From CAZLFQ01 sp964625465 (lineage in GTDB: Bacteria > Pseudomonadota > Alphaproteobacteria > Rickettsiales > Midichloriaceae), in contig CAZVFD010000008.1 of assembly GCA_964625465.1 (NCBI GenBank), positions 1 through 62,569 of the forward strand: a DNA stretch of 62,569 nucleotides. The letters run 5' to 3'. Each line of letters begins with the position of its first letter. Position 1 is the stretch's first letter. Made by a program: the position numbers and the translations under genes. Positions 17,165-26,209 of this stretch are shown here, one piece after another. The notes beneath the pieces are model-generated. The model did not search any database, was not told the origin of the DNA, and saw nothing but the letters and a program-made list of their open reading frames with translations.

Positions 17165-18202
17165 TTAGGCGTTATTGCTTTTTAGTATTTCTTTGATTTT
17201 TTGAACATATGGATCTTTATCATTCAATAGAAACTTTTTAGAATCTGATTTGATTTGATCACATATAATCGTATCAAATTGATTTGTATACATATGAGTT
17301 TTATCTTTTAGGTTTGTATCTTTTTCTAGTGTTTTTTTTACAAGGCATGGTAAAAACCTGTATCTCCTCATAGTAGATTCTGTAGGTATATATTCATTAC
17401 AACAATCTATGAAACCCTTAAACATAAAATAGTTAAATATTATAGAGTCACCAACTAATGCACTTACTTCCTTTAACTCATCATCGTCTGCATCTTTGTA
17501 AATAAAAGCTAAACTCTCCATTAAGTCTATGTAATGTTGAATATAAATAAAAGCTCTCTGCATATTGTCATCTTGAGAATTTGATAAGGCATATAGAATT
17601 TTCCCTACTTTTTGAGCATCTTTATAAAAGTTTTTTACCTTCTTAGTTAAGTAGTATGCTTCATTTTTGCAGCAGCTATTATTACATTCGCCGTTTTGGT
17701 TTATTTGTCTGTAAATTGCATGGATTATTTGTCTGGCTATTATGATTTCTTTGCTTGCCCAACGTTTGTCAATTTGTAGTAACTCTGTATTTTTATTAGT
17801 TCTATTCAGTAAGGTAAATTGTGAAAAGGCTACAATTAGTAATCCTAGGCTCGCTGCTCCAGAAACGAAATATAGAAAACTGTCTATATCTTTATTAGGT
17901 TCAACAGTAGAATCATGGTTTGGAGTTTGATCATGTTCTGCATCGACTAGTGTCACACCCAAAATCTCAAGCGAATGCTTCTGATGATGATTTGTTACGC
18001 ACTCCTTCTTATTGCTTCCTGTGCATTCCTTATTATCATGACGATCATGTGTCCAAGTAAAATAATTAAATTCAGATGAGGCAACTAAAGAACCAGCAAC
18101 TGTTATGAAAAATAAAATTGTGAAAGCTATTATAGGGCTTTCTTTTATCCATTCTTTAATTTTCTTACCTATATCTTTAATTTTCTTCCACATATATCCC
18201 AC
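17165..18202 (-). CDS. Unknown two-helix membrane protein
   Basis: A 345-residue protein. A basic N-terminus precedes a membrane helix (IIAFTILFFITVAGSLVAS), then a His/Asp/Cys-rich loop of about 80 residues, a second helix (FLYFVSGAASLGLLIVAFSQF), and a helical cytoplasmic domain of about 200 residues with a Cys pair (NNSCC). The layout of two helices followed by a soluble helical domain is known from DUF4760-type and abortive-infection-type membrane proteins, but no diagnostic motif supports either. Start may be Met1 or Met4. It is a lone gene converging on the hypothetical at 16601-17088. Confidence 0.6.
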   Translation of the reverse strand: MGYMWKKIKDIGKKIKEWIKESPIIAFTILFFITVAGSLVASSEFNYFTWTHDRHDNKECTGSNKKECVTNHHQKHSLEILGVTLVDAEHDQTPNHDSTVEPNKDIDSFLYFVSGAASLGLLIVAFSQFTLLNRTNKNTELLQIDKRWASKEIIIARQIIHAIYRQINQNGECNNSCCKNEAYYLTKKVKNFYKDAQKVGKILYALSNSQDDNMQRAFIYIQHYIDLMESLAFIYKDADDDELKEVSALVGDSIIFNYFMFKGFIDCCNEYIPTESTMRRYRFLPCLVKKTLEKDTNLKDKTHMYTNQFDTIICDQIKSDSKKFLLNDKDPYVQKIKEILKSNNA

Positions 18203-18311
18203 CCAGCCCTCATATTTACGTATATTCTAAGCCTTTAGAGGTTAATTTTGGGTTAAATAATGGCTGTGTAACACTCAAGATTCTAAGGAATTACCATAAA
18301 ATATAAAAATG

Positions 18312-18428
18312 ATTCTTTACTTACGACCAGGGGGCGAGCCGAAGGCGAGGGGAGTAGGTAAAGAATTAAACTAAGAGGTCGCGCTTTGCTTTAAATAAAA
18401 AGCTCCCGGGGGTGGTCGCTTTTTATTT
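18312..18428. repeat. Two adjacent GC-rich-core palindromes in an intergenic region
   Basis: Two inverted repeats lie side by side in otherwise AT-rich DNA. The first has arms attctttac (18312-18320) and gtaaagaat (18358-18366) around a G-rich core; the second has arms aaataaaaagc (18393-18403) and gctttttattt (18418-18428) around a short G/C core. Both cores hold a ggggg run next to cgacca-like sequence. The second could terminate transcription in either direction. The region between the start of the membrane protein gene and the nadK stop holds nothing else I can see. Confidence 0.6.
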
Positions 18429-18489
18429 GTGATTGTAGACAACCACATAAATCTTTAAAAATAATCATTTAATAATTCAATGAATAAAA

Positions 18490-19278
18490 TTAAGGCAGGA
18501 ACTGCTCTTTGATTATACGCTCAGCGATGCTGTCTTTATGCTCAAACAGCAAATTTAGCTTTATATCCTTGCGCTCATGAACCTCTACAGAATGGACGTC
18601 TCTGAACTCTGTAAAGTCTGCTACGGCACTTACTGGTCTTTTTTCAGGACTGATGATATCAAATCTAATTTTATTGTTATTTGATAATAATGCCCCGCGC
18701 CACCTTCTCGGTCTAAAAGGACTGATAGGAGTTAAAGGAAGTATATTGGAGTTCAGGGGTACAATAGGCCCATTTGCTGCATAGTTATAGGCAGTGCTTC
18801 CAGCAGGTGTTGATACTAAGATTCCGTCACAAACAAGGCAATCGAGACGTTCTTGGTCATCGATACTAATTTTTATCTTAGCAGCTTGATTAGTTTCTCT
18901 CAGTAATGAAACTTCATTTATTGCCAGCGCTTTGTATTTCTCACCATTACCAGCTTTTACATTCATTTCTAATGGATGTAGTGTAAAAAATTTACTATTG
19001 GATATTCGCTCTAACAAACCTTCTTCATCATACTTGTTCATTAAAAAGCCAACTGATCCCCTATTCATCCCAAAAATTGGGATGTTTTTATCAATAAAGC
19101 GATGAAGAACTTTTAACATCATTCCATCGCCACCAAGTACAATTAGAGCATCATAATCACCATCAAGGCTATTGGCATCCTCGAATTTATACTTCTTCAT
19201 CAATTTATTGAAAGAATCGGTTGCGACTTTGGATGTAAAATCAGAAATGCAGCCAATTTTTTTAAACTGATTTGACAT
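18490..19278 (-). CDS. nadK: NAD kinase
   Basis: A 262-residue ATP/polyphosphate-NAD kinase that makes NADP. The diagnostic motifs are LGGDGMMLKVLH (residues about 48-59), FGMNRGSVGFLMN, and the substrate segment VSTPAGSTAYNYAANGPIV. Full length. The gene follows the TAXI receptor gene by 2 bp, so both are one transcript although their functions are unrelated. Confidence 0.95.
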   Translation of the reverse strand: MSNQFKKIGCISDFTSKVATDSFNKLMKKYKFEDANSLDGDYDALIVLGGDGMMLKVLHRFIDKNIPIFGMNRGSVGFLMNKYDEEGLLERISNSKFFTLHPLEMNVKAGNGEKYKALAINEVSLLRETNQAAKIKISIDDQERLDCLVCDGILVSTPAGSTAYNYAANGPIVPLNSNILPLTPISPFRPRRWRGALLSNNNKIRFDIISPEKRPVSAVADFTEFRDVHSVEVHERKDIKLNLLFEHKDSIAERIIKEQFLP

Positions 19279-19280
19279 GC

Positions 19281-20306
19281 TTATTTCAACAATCCTTTTT
19301 CTTTAAAGTATTTCTCTGCACCAGGATGGAAAGGAGCGCTTCTGCCCTCGTTTACCATTTTCTCCGCTGTCAATTGAGCAAACACGGGATGTAAGGCTTT
19401 GAAAGCATCAAGATTTTCAAATACTGCTTTTGTCATAGCATAAGCAACTTGTTCACTTATATCGGTAGTGCTTGTGACAGCGGCTTTCACGCCAAATGTT
19501 GTAATGTCATTTGGTGAGCCGTTATAAAGCCCTCCAGGAATTACTGTCATAGAGAACTCAGGGTTACTTTGCACAAAGCTTGCAATTTGGTCACCATCTA
19601 CATTAATAAGACGAGTTTCGCACATACTTACAACTTCTTGCACAGCTCCATTAGGATGGCCAGTAGCAAGTATCATTACGTCTATTCTACCATCACATAA
19701 TGCTTTAGCTTGCTCGGAAGGTTTGAATTCGGATAGGCTCTTGAAATCAGTTTTCGCCCAACCTTTAGCTTTCATCAACTCTTCCATTGTAGCTCTAACG
19801 CCAGAACCTTCATTACCAATGTTTACAATCTTCCCTTTGATATCATCAAATTTTTGAATATCAGATTTTTTTTGAACAATAACTGTGAAAGCTTCGTTAT
19901 GTAGAGAGAACAAATGTCTCAATTTATCATAGCGACCTGTTTTTGTGTATATACCAGTGCCATTGTATGCGTGTTCTTGCCAATCAGATTGAATTATCGC
20001 AAATTCGACCTCGGCATTTTTTAGAGCATTTATATTGTATATTGAACCAGGTGTAGACTCCACCGCGCATCTTAATCCTAATGCTTTACGGTCTTTATTC
20101 ATTAATCTACATATAGCTCCTCCAGCAGGGTAATACACTCCTGTTACAGCTCCAGTGCCAATGACTATAAGCTTGTCATCTTGATATGGTTTAAAATCTT
20201 TAGGGTCAGATGATGGTACAGCAACCTTCGGTAACTCCACTTGTTGAGCAAAAGACAAATTGGCAAAAGCAAGGATGATGGCTAGAGACTTAAATACTTT
20301 ATTCAT
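19281..20306 (-). CDS. TAXI-family TRAP transporter solute-binding protein
   Basis: A 341-residue periplasmic protein with a signal peptide (MNKVFKSLAIILAFANLSFAQQ, cut after SFA). The motif IGTGAVTGVYYPAGGAICRLMN and AVESTPGSIYNINAL are those of the TAXI subfamily of TRAP receptors, which often bind glutamate or related carboxylates. The fused 4TM-12TM permease partner is not in this window. First gene of a pair with nadK. Confidence 0.93.
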   Translation of the reverse strand: MNKVFKSLAIILAFANLSFAQQVELPKVAVPSSDPKDFKPYQDDKLIVIGTGAVTGVYYPAGGAICRLMNKDRKALGLRCAVESTPGSIYNINALKNAEVEFAIIQSDWQEHAYNGTGIYTKTGRYDKLRHLFSLHNEAFTVIVQKKSDIQKFDDIKGKIVNIGNEGSGVRATMEELMKAKGWAKTDFKSLSEFKPSEQAKALCDGRIDVMILATGHPNGAVQEVVSMCETRLINVDGDQIASFVQSNPEFSMTVIPGGLYNGSPNDITTFGVKAAVTSTTDISEQVAYAMTKAVFENLDAFKALHPVFAQLTAEKMVNEGRSAPFHPGAEKYFKEKGLLK

Positions 20307-20415
20307 ACACCTAAGTACATTAATTTATATAACTCAGGATAGCGTTAATAAATTTGCTAGGCAAGTTTAAGTTCTATAAGTATATATTTTATAAACAAGA
20401 TAAAACGGAATAGAA

Positions 20416-22254
20416 ATGAATAATAGCGATTTTATTCGCTCAAAAGAATGGTGTCAGGCTGTTATTGGCTGGTTTTTGGTTATTGCTTTCTCGCTGTTTT
20501 ATAATGTTGTTTATGCAAGTGAACATATCATAAAATCTCATGGATATGCTGTTTTTGGCGAGTTAAAATATTCAAAGGACTTTCCCCATTTTGAATATAC
20601 TAACCCTAATGCGCCAAAAGGCGGAGAGATGAATAACTACACTCTGGGCAGTTTTGATAGCTTAAACGATTATGTTTTAAAAGGTAATAAAGCCCCTGAT
20701 TTATGGCTTACCCATGACACATTATTATATCCTGCAGCGGACGAGCCGTATTCATCATATGGCTATATTGCAGAGAGTATTGAGTATCCTACATCTAAAG
20801 AGTGGGTGGTTTTTAACTTGCGCCCTGAAGCAAAATTTCACGATGGTCATCCACTTACAAGCGAAGATGTAGTTTTTACTTATAATATCCTAAAAGAAAA
20901 GGGAGAGCCGAATTATAAAATCATCTACAACGATGTTGGAAAAGCGGTTTCAATAGGTCCACATAAAGTGAAGTTTTACATTAACAATCCAAAAAATCCT
21001 TTAATAATTTCCTTACTTGGAGAGTCGTTATATATCCTTCCAAAACACTTTTTTGAGAATAAAGATTTCGAAAAATACGACTCTGAACCGATTTTAGGTA
21101 GTGGTCCCTACAAAATTAAAGAATTTGAATTTAACAAATATATAACCTATGAGCGAGTTTCTAATTATTGGGGTAAAGATATTCCAGTGATGAGAGGTAT
21201 GTTTAATTTTGATCGGTTGAGATATGAATTATACCTTGAACCTACAATCGCAGTAGAGGCGTTTAAGGGAGGAGCCTACGATTTTAGAGAGGAGAACATA
21301 TCAAGAATATGGTCGACAGGGTATAATATTCCAGCAGTTAAAAATGGAAAAATTATAAAAGAATTGGTTTCGCATAATATACCCGCGAATCTCCAAGCTT
21401 TATTTCTTAATATGAGAAGAGAAGCGTTTCAGGATATAAATTTTAGAAAGGCAATGACTTTGGCATTTGATTTTGATTGGATGAACAAGCAACTGTTTTA
21501 TGGAATTTTTAAAAGAACTGAAAGTTATTTCGATAACTCTAAATTTAAGTCAACAGGGATTCCTACTGGAAGAGAGCTTCAGATTTTAAATAATTACAGG
21601 CAATACTTACCAGCTCATATTTTTACAGAAGAGTTTGTAATGCCATCAACTGGGGCTGATCCGATAAGAAATAGGGAAAATCTCAGAAAAGCAAAAGAGC
21701 TCTTAATTGAGGCTGGGTATAAGTTAGAAAATGGCAAAATGATTAGTCCGCATACTAACAAACCTGTTGAAATAGAAGTTCTATATAGCACAGCAGCATT
21801 TGAAAAATTGTTAAATTCGTATAAATCGAATCTCAAAAAAATTGGTATTACTCTAAGATTAAGATTGGTTGATTATGCTCAGTATCAGAAGCGTGCCCAA
21901 GAATTTGATTTCGATATGCTCACAGTTGCATTTAATCCTCTAAGCGTTCCAGGCAGCAATCAAAGGCAGTTATGGCATTCATCGGCTGATCAAAAAGGTG
22001 GCTTGAACTTCTCTGGACTACATAACAAAGTAGTAGATGAATTAATAGAAAATTTAGTGCAGGTTGAGAAAGAGGAAGAATTAATTGCCTATACCAAAGC
22101 ATTAGATCGAGTGCTTTTATGGGGGTATTATGCAATTCCAGAAATGTATTCAAGTCATTACAGGTTATTATATTGGAATAAGTTTGGAATACCAAATACA
22201 AGACCTAAATATGGAATAGGAAAGGAGGCTTGGTGGGCAAAGTCAGCGGAATAG
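20416..22254 (+). CDS. yejA: Peptide ABC transporter substrate-binding protein (YejA type)
   Basis: A 612-residue SBP family 5 protein. It has an N-terminal hydrophobic export signal (VIGWFLVIAFSLFYNVVYAS), then the family segment HGYAVFGELKYSKDFPHFEY and APKGGEMNNYTLGSFDSL, and a C-terminus PEMYSSHYRLLYWNKFG typical of YejA. In Yej systems it collects oligopeptides, including microcin C, in the periplasm. The next gene, yejF, overlaps its end; the membrane permease genes yejB and yejE that usually lie between are absent here. Confidence 0.93.
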   Translation: MNNSDFIRSKEWCQAVIGWFLVIAFSLFYNVVYASEHIIKSHGYAVFGELKYSKDFPHFEYTNPNAPKGGEMNNYTLGSFDSLNDYVLKGNKAPDLWLTHDTLLYPAADEPYSSYGYIAESIEYPTSKEWVVFNLRPEAKFHDGHPLTSEDVVFTYNILKEKGEPNYKIIYNDVGKAVSIGPHKVKFYINNPKNPLIISLLGESLYILPKHFFENKDFEKYDSEPILGSGPYKIKEFEFNKYITYERVSNYWGKDIPVMRGMFNFDRLRYELYLEPTIAVEAFKGGAYDFREENISRIWSTGYNIPAVKNGKIIKELVSHNIPANLQALFLNMRREAFQDINFRKAMTLAFDFDWMNKQLFYGIFKRTESYFDNSKFKSTGIPTGRELQILNNYRQYLPAHIFTEEFVMPSTGADPIRNRENLRKAKELLIEAGYKLENGKMISPHTNKPVEIEVLYSTAAFEKLLNSYKSNLKKIGITLRLRLVDYAQYQKRAQEFDFDMLTVAFNPLSVPGSNQRQLWHSSADQKGGLNFSGLHNKVVDELIENLVQVEKEEELIAYTKALDRVLLWGYYAIPEMYSSHYRLLYWNKFGIPNTRPKYGIGKEAWWAKSAE

Positions 22255-23894
22255 AGTTAAAAGATATCGTAATTGAATATCAGCAACCTGATGGTAGCTA
22301 TAAAAAGGTTGTGAATAAAATCTCATTTTCAATACCTAGTGGCCAAACAGTTGCACTTGTTGGAGAAAGTGGGTCAGGAAAAACTGTCACAGGATTATCT
22401 ATTCTTAAATTGTTACCTGAAAATAAGGTTAGAGTGTTTGGCAAAATATCTATGGATAATAAAAATCTGTTGGAAATGGATAATTCAGACTTATTGAAAG
22501 TTCGAGGGCATAAAATTGGAGTTATTTTTCAAGAGCCAATGACTGCTTTGAACCCATTGCACTCTATAGGTAAACAAATTTTTGAAGCAGTTTATTTGCA
22601 CAACCCATTTATACCAACCGTTTCAGTTTGGCAGAGAGTGAAAGAATTATTAACTTTAGTAGAGTTATCACATTTTAGAGATAAATTAGATCTTTATCCT
22701 CATCAGCTAAGCGGTGGGCAAAGACAACGTGTTATGATTGCAATTGCAATTGCAAATAATCCTGAATTATTAATTGCTGATGAACCCACTACTGCCTTAG
22801 ATGCCGTTGTTGCTAAGCAAATTATGGAGTTATTAGTTAAAATTCAAAAAGAATGCAAACTTTCAATGCTACTAATCACTCATGATCTATCAATAGTACA
22901 AAATTTTGCCGAACAAGTTTGCGTGATGCAAAATGGTAAGATTGTTGAGCGTGGCGATGTAGCAGAAGTATTTAGTAATCCTAAACACAAATACACGAAA
23001 TTTCTTATAGAATCCGAGCCTGTAAGAGATGTAACCACTCTAAAATCTAGTGCAGAAAATATATTAGANNNNNNNNNNCTTAGTTTATTTAAGAATGAAT
23101 TTATAAAAAATTATGGATTATATATAAACAGTAATTATGAAATTAAAGAAATGTTTGAAAATATATTAGAAATTGAAGACTTGAATTTTAAGGCTAAAAA
23201 CTCGATTGGTATATTAGGATCGTCAATTCCAGATAAACAAATACTTTTTAATATTAATCTCCATATTAAAAAGGGTGAGACACTCGGAATAATTGGTGGT
23301 AGCGGTTCAGGAAAAACAACTTTGGCTATGTCTATTTTAAGATTAGCTCCTTCTCAAGGAAAAATTATTTTTAATGGCGAAAGAATAGATAATCTAAGTG
23401 TGCGAAAATTAAGACACATAAGAAGAGAGATACAGATTGTTTTTCAAGACCCGTTTGATAGTTTAAACCCTAGGATGACAGTTGCTGAGATAATAGCTGA
23501 GGGACCTATTGCACAAAATTTATTTAATGATGCAGAGCTTGAGCAAGCTGTAAAAAAGGCTCTAAAAGATGTTGAATTACCACTGTCTTTGGCTAATAGG
23601 TATCCACATGAGCTTTCAGGAGGACAAAGGCAAAGAGTTGCAATTGCAAGAGCCTTAGTTTTACAACCGAAATTGCTTATATTAGACGAGCCAACTTCAG
23701 CCTTAGATAAAGCTATTCAGAAATCAGTTTTAAAATTACTTAGTAATTTACAAAAAGAATATGAGTTGTCTTATCTATTAATTAGTCATGATTTAAGTGT
23801 TATTAATGCGCTAAGCCATAGGATTGCGGTAATGAATGAAGGAAAGATTACAAAAATAGTTCAAGCAAAAGAAATACTTAAACAAATTGCATGA
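22233..23894 (+). CDS. yejF: Peptide ABC transporter ATPase, two nucleotide-binding domains (YejF type)
   Basis: A tandem ATPase. Domain 1: Walker A GESGSGKTVTG, signature LSGGQRQRVMIAIA, Walker B LLIADEPTTALD. Domain 2: GGSGSGKTTLAM, LSGGQRQRVAIARA, LLILDEPTSALD. GTG at 22233 is preferred: aaggagg lies 4 bp before it, whereas TTG at 22230 would be too close. The gene starts inside yejA. The linker between domains contains the gap at 23069-23078 and an extra stretch of about 34 codons bounded by two copies of a 14-bp sequence. It energises peptide import with YejB/YejE, which must be encoded elsewhere. Confidence 0.93.
   Translation: MGKVSGIELKDIVIEYQQPDGSYKKVVNKISFSIPSGQTVALVGESGSGKTVTGLSILKLLPENKVRVFGKISMDNKNLLEMDNSDLLKVRGHKIGVIFQEPMTALNPLHSIGKQIFEAVYLHNPFIPTVSVWQRVKELLTLVELSHFRDKLDLYPHQLSGGQRQRVMIAIAIANNPELLIADEPTTALDAVVAKQIMELLVKIQKECKLSMLLITHDLSIVQNFAEQVCVMQNGKIVERGDVAEVFSNPKHKYTKFLIESEPVRDVTTLKSSAENILXXXXLSLFKNEFIKNYGLYINSNYEIKEMFENILEIEDLNFKAKNSIGILGSSIPDKQILFNINLHIKKGETLGIIGGSGSGKTTLAMSILRLAPSQGKIIFNGERIDNLSVRKLRHIRREIQIVFQDPFDSLNPRMTVAEIIAEGPIAQNLFNDAELEQAVKKALKDVELPLSLANRYPHELSGGQRQRVAIARALVLQPKLLILDEPTSALDKAIQKSVLKLLSNLQKEYELSYLLISHDLSVINALSHRIAVMNEGKITKIVQAKEILKQIA
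23055..23170 (+). repeat. 14-bp direct repeat bounding an in-frame insert in yejF
   Basis: The sequence gaaaatatattaga occurs at 23055-23068 and again at 23157-23170. Between them are the 10 N and 78 readable bases. Removing one copy with the intervening sequence would give AENILEIEDLNFKAKNS, an ordinary linker before the second ATPase domain. The insert as assembled is 102 nt, a multiple of three, and codes for an asparagine/phenylalanine-rich peptide. Confidence 0.7.
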
Positions 23895-23944
23895 TTATAT
23901 TTTTTGTATTAAAACATTAATTCGAATGTTAATAGGAGAGTAAA

Positions 23945-24529
23945 ATGAAAATCAATATATCTGGTCAACACATGGAATTAGGCGATTCTCTTCGCAGCCA
24001 CATTGAGGATACAATCAAAAAAAATGTTAATAAATATTTTGAGAATGCAGTAAATGCAAATGTGTCAATGTCTAAAGATAGACATCACTTATTTAGCGCA
24101 GAAATAGTTGTAAATGAAGGTACTGGAACAGGAGTTGTAATTAAAGGCAACTCTCAAGATGCGGATGCATATAGATGTTTTGATGCCGCTGTAGCCAAAA
24201 TTGAAAAGCAGTTGAGACGATATAAAAGTAGAATTAGAGAGCATCAGAAAGATAAAGAGGCACGTTTGGCATTTTATGATGCAACTAAATATATTATGTC
24301 ACCTTTTGCTGATGGTGATGATGCAGCACATAAAGTAGAGTCTCCAGCAATAATTGCTGAAATGGAAACTAAAATTGAAAAGCTATCAGTTGGTGATGCA
24401 GTAATGAAGATGGATCTCTTGGATGTTCCAGCATTAATGTTCATAAATGCTAAAACTGGCAGAATCAACCAAGTATACTACAGAAAGGATGGCAACATCG
24501 CTTGGGTTGATAATCCCCAAGGGCACTAG
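23945..24529 (+). CDS. hpf: Ribosome hibernation promoting factor, long form
   Basis: A 194-residue long-type HPF. The N-terminal S30AE domain (MKINISGQHMELGDSLRSHIED, then DAYRCFDAAVAKIEKQLRRYKSRI) binds the 30S decoding centre. The C-terminal domain (about 140-190, ending in GKTGRINQVYYRKDGNIAWVD-like sequence) makes 100S dimers. A strong aggag stretch precedes the ATG. In many proteobacteria hpf is next to rpoN; here rpoN is far away at 49.7 kb. Confidence 0.95.
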   Translation: MKINISGQHMELGDSLRSHIEDTIKKNVNKYFENAVNANVSMSKDRHHLFSAEIVVNEGTGTGVVIKGNSQDADAYRCFDAAVAKIEKQLRRYKSRIREHQKDKEARLAFYDATKYIMSPFADGDDAAHKVESPAIIAEMETKIEKLSVGDAVMKMDLLDVPALMFINAKTGRINQVYYRKDGNIAWVDNPQGH

Positions 24530-24553
24530 AACTGTTCGTTAATTTCAGCTTGT

Positions 24554-25147
24554 TTAGATTAATGTTGAAGAAAGTTCACTTGAGGCTAGAAGAACTTTAT
24601 CCACATCTGAAACTAAAGTATCTATATCTTCAACTAGATCTCTCGCTAAAAAGTCTGGTAGAGGTAATAGGTTTACCAAAGGATAGAAGGTGTCACCCAA
24701 TCGAGCTGGATAGACATCCGAGAATGCCTTATCAAATAGCGTGTGTTTTAGCTCTGGTGACAGATGAATTAGATCGCTTATTTTTAAGAGATGCTGCTTG
24801 CATAGTCTCGCCTCTTCGTGCACAGAGTGTGAATTAAACTCCAAATGCTCTGTCATTTTAATCAATTCAAATGAATGCTTCAAAAGCCCCAACATAGCAT
24901 GATTTACAATAGGTATGATGTCCCTATCACATTCTTTTTGATCTTTTTGATAGTCATTAAAGAATAAGTGTTTTGAAAGTGTGCTGCTATGATAATAATC
25001 TGTGCATAGATATTCATTAAGTAGTTTATCAACGCGAGAAAAAATATATGATGCCTTCTCAATAATAGTATGTGCTTTCCCACATTCAAATGTGACAAAA
25101 TCTTCGCAAAACAAAAGATGCTTATTAACAACAAATAGACCCAACAT
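24554..25147 (-). CDS. Hypothetical protein
   Basis: A 197-residue, mostly helical protein with no signal peptide and no recognisable motif. Cysteines and histidines are scattered (HLLFCEDFVTFECGKAH near the N-terminus). It has no close neighbour on its strand and converges on hpf with 24 bp between the stops. The long uninterrupted frame in AT-rich DNA and normal codon use support a real gene. Function not recognised. Confidence 0.5.
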   Translation of the reverse strand: MLGLFVVNKHLLFCEDFVTFECGKAHTIIEKASYIFSRVDKLLNEYLCTDYYHSSTLSKHLFFNDYQKDQKECDRDIIPIVNHAMLGLLKHSFELIKMTEHLEFNSHSVHEEARLCKQHLLKISDLIHLSPELKHTLFDKAFSDVYPARLGDTFYPLVNLLPLPDFLARDLVEDIDTLVSDVDKVLLASSELSSTLI

Positions 25148-25301
25148 ATAACCTCAATGATCAAACACTTATTATATAATGAGTAGTTTCCCTGTTTTGA
25201 TTTGTCTAGTATATCTTTTCGATAATTATACTGCTGCTAAACAGATATATTGCAATTAGCAATTTATAAAGCTAGATTTCAGACTTAACTTGGATTCTTT
25301 G

Positions 25302-26207
25302 ATGAAAGCTAAAATACCATTATTATACTATCTTATAGCTTTGATTCCCCCATTAGTTGGGGCTGGTAATTTTATAGTAGCTAAGGCAACGACTTCTGAT
25401 ATTGGCCCAATGTCACTTTTATATTGGAGGTGGGCTGTTGCTTGGTTAGTACTCTTCCCATTTGTAATAAAAGATTTTAGGAAAGATTGGGGCAAGATTA
25501 AGAAGCACTATAAAGTTATTACAGCTTGTGCTTTACCAGGAATAGTGTTATTCAATGCGTTCATGTATACAGGATTAAAGTATACTACATCCATTAATGC
25601 ATCTATAATTGCAAATACCTTTCCAGTTTTTATCGTTATCCTATCATACATTATTTTAAAAGAACGAATTAATCCGCTTAAAAGCCTTGGGATATTATTC
25701 GCTTTAATAGGTACTTTGCTAATTACTACAAATGGTCAACTATATAAACTGAACAATATATTTGGGAATAGTGGGGATATAATGGCACTTTGTGGCGCTT
25801 TAATATTCGCTGGATACAGTATAGCTCTACGGTTTAGACCGAGTGAAATAAAAGTTTCAACATTTACATTTGCTACTATAAGTTTGGGTTGCTTACTCAT
25901 ATGGCCGCTATATGTGTGGGAAGTACTCTATATTAAGCCTATGGTTTTAAATCCAGATGTAATTGGAACGATTTTATTTGTAGCAATCCCTGTTTCGATA
26001 TTAGGAGTTATTTCATTTAACATCTCTATTACTAAGCTAGGTGCTACGACCACAGGATTGATTTTTTATTTAGCACCTGTTTTTAACATAATTTTTGCTC
26101 AGTTGTTTTTGGATGAAAAATTCACCTTCGCCCATTTTGCGGGATTATGCCTGATTCTCTTGGGTATTAATTTGCCGTTGCTGAGTATGATCAGAAAGAA
26201 AGCATAA
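25302..26207 (+). CDS. DMT-superfamily (EamA) transporter
   Basis: An inner-membrane protein with ten hydrophobic helices in two EamA repeats. Typical features are PPLVGAGNFIVAKA in helix 1, LKYTTSINASIIANTFPVFIV in the first repeat and LGATTTGLIFYLAPVFNIIFAQLFLDE in the second. Such proteins export or exchange small metabolites; rickettsial members include S-adenosylmethionine and amino-acid carriers, but the substrate cannot be read from sequence. The ATG at 25302 is preferred to the TTG at 25290. It converges on the glycosyltransferase at 26210 with 2 bp between stops. Confidence 0.88.
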   Translation: MKAKIPLLYYLIALIPPLVGAGNFIVAKATTSDIGPMSLLYWRWAVAWLVLFPFVIKDFRKDWGKIKKHYKVITACALPGIVLFNAFMYTGLKYTTSINASIIANTFPVFIVILSYIILKERINPLKSLGILFALIGTLLITTNGQLYKLNNIFGNSGDIMALCGALIFAGYSIALRFRPSEIKVSTFTFATISLGCLLIWPLYVWEVLYIKPMVLNPDVIGTILFVAIPVSILGVISFNISITKLGATTTGLIFYLAPVFNIIFAQLFLDEKFTFAHFAGLCLILLGINLPLLSMIRKKA

Positions 26208-26209
26208 CT

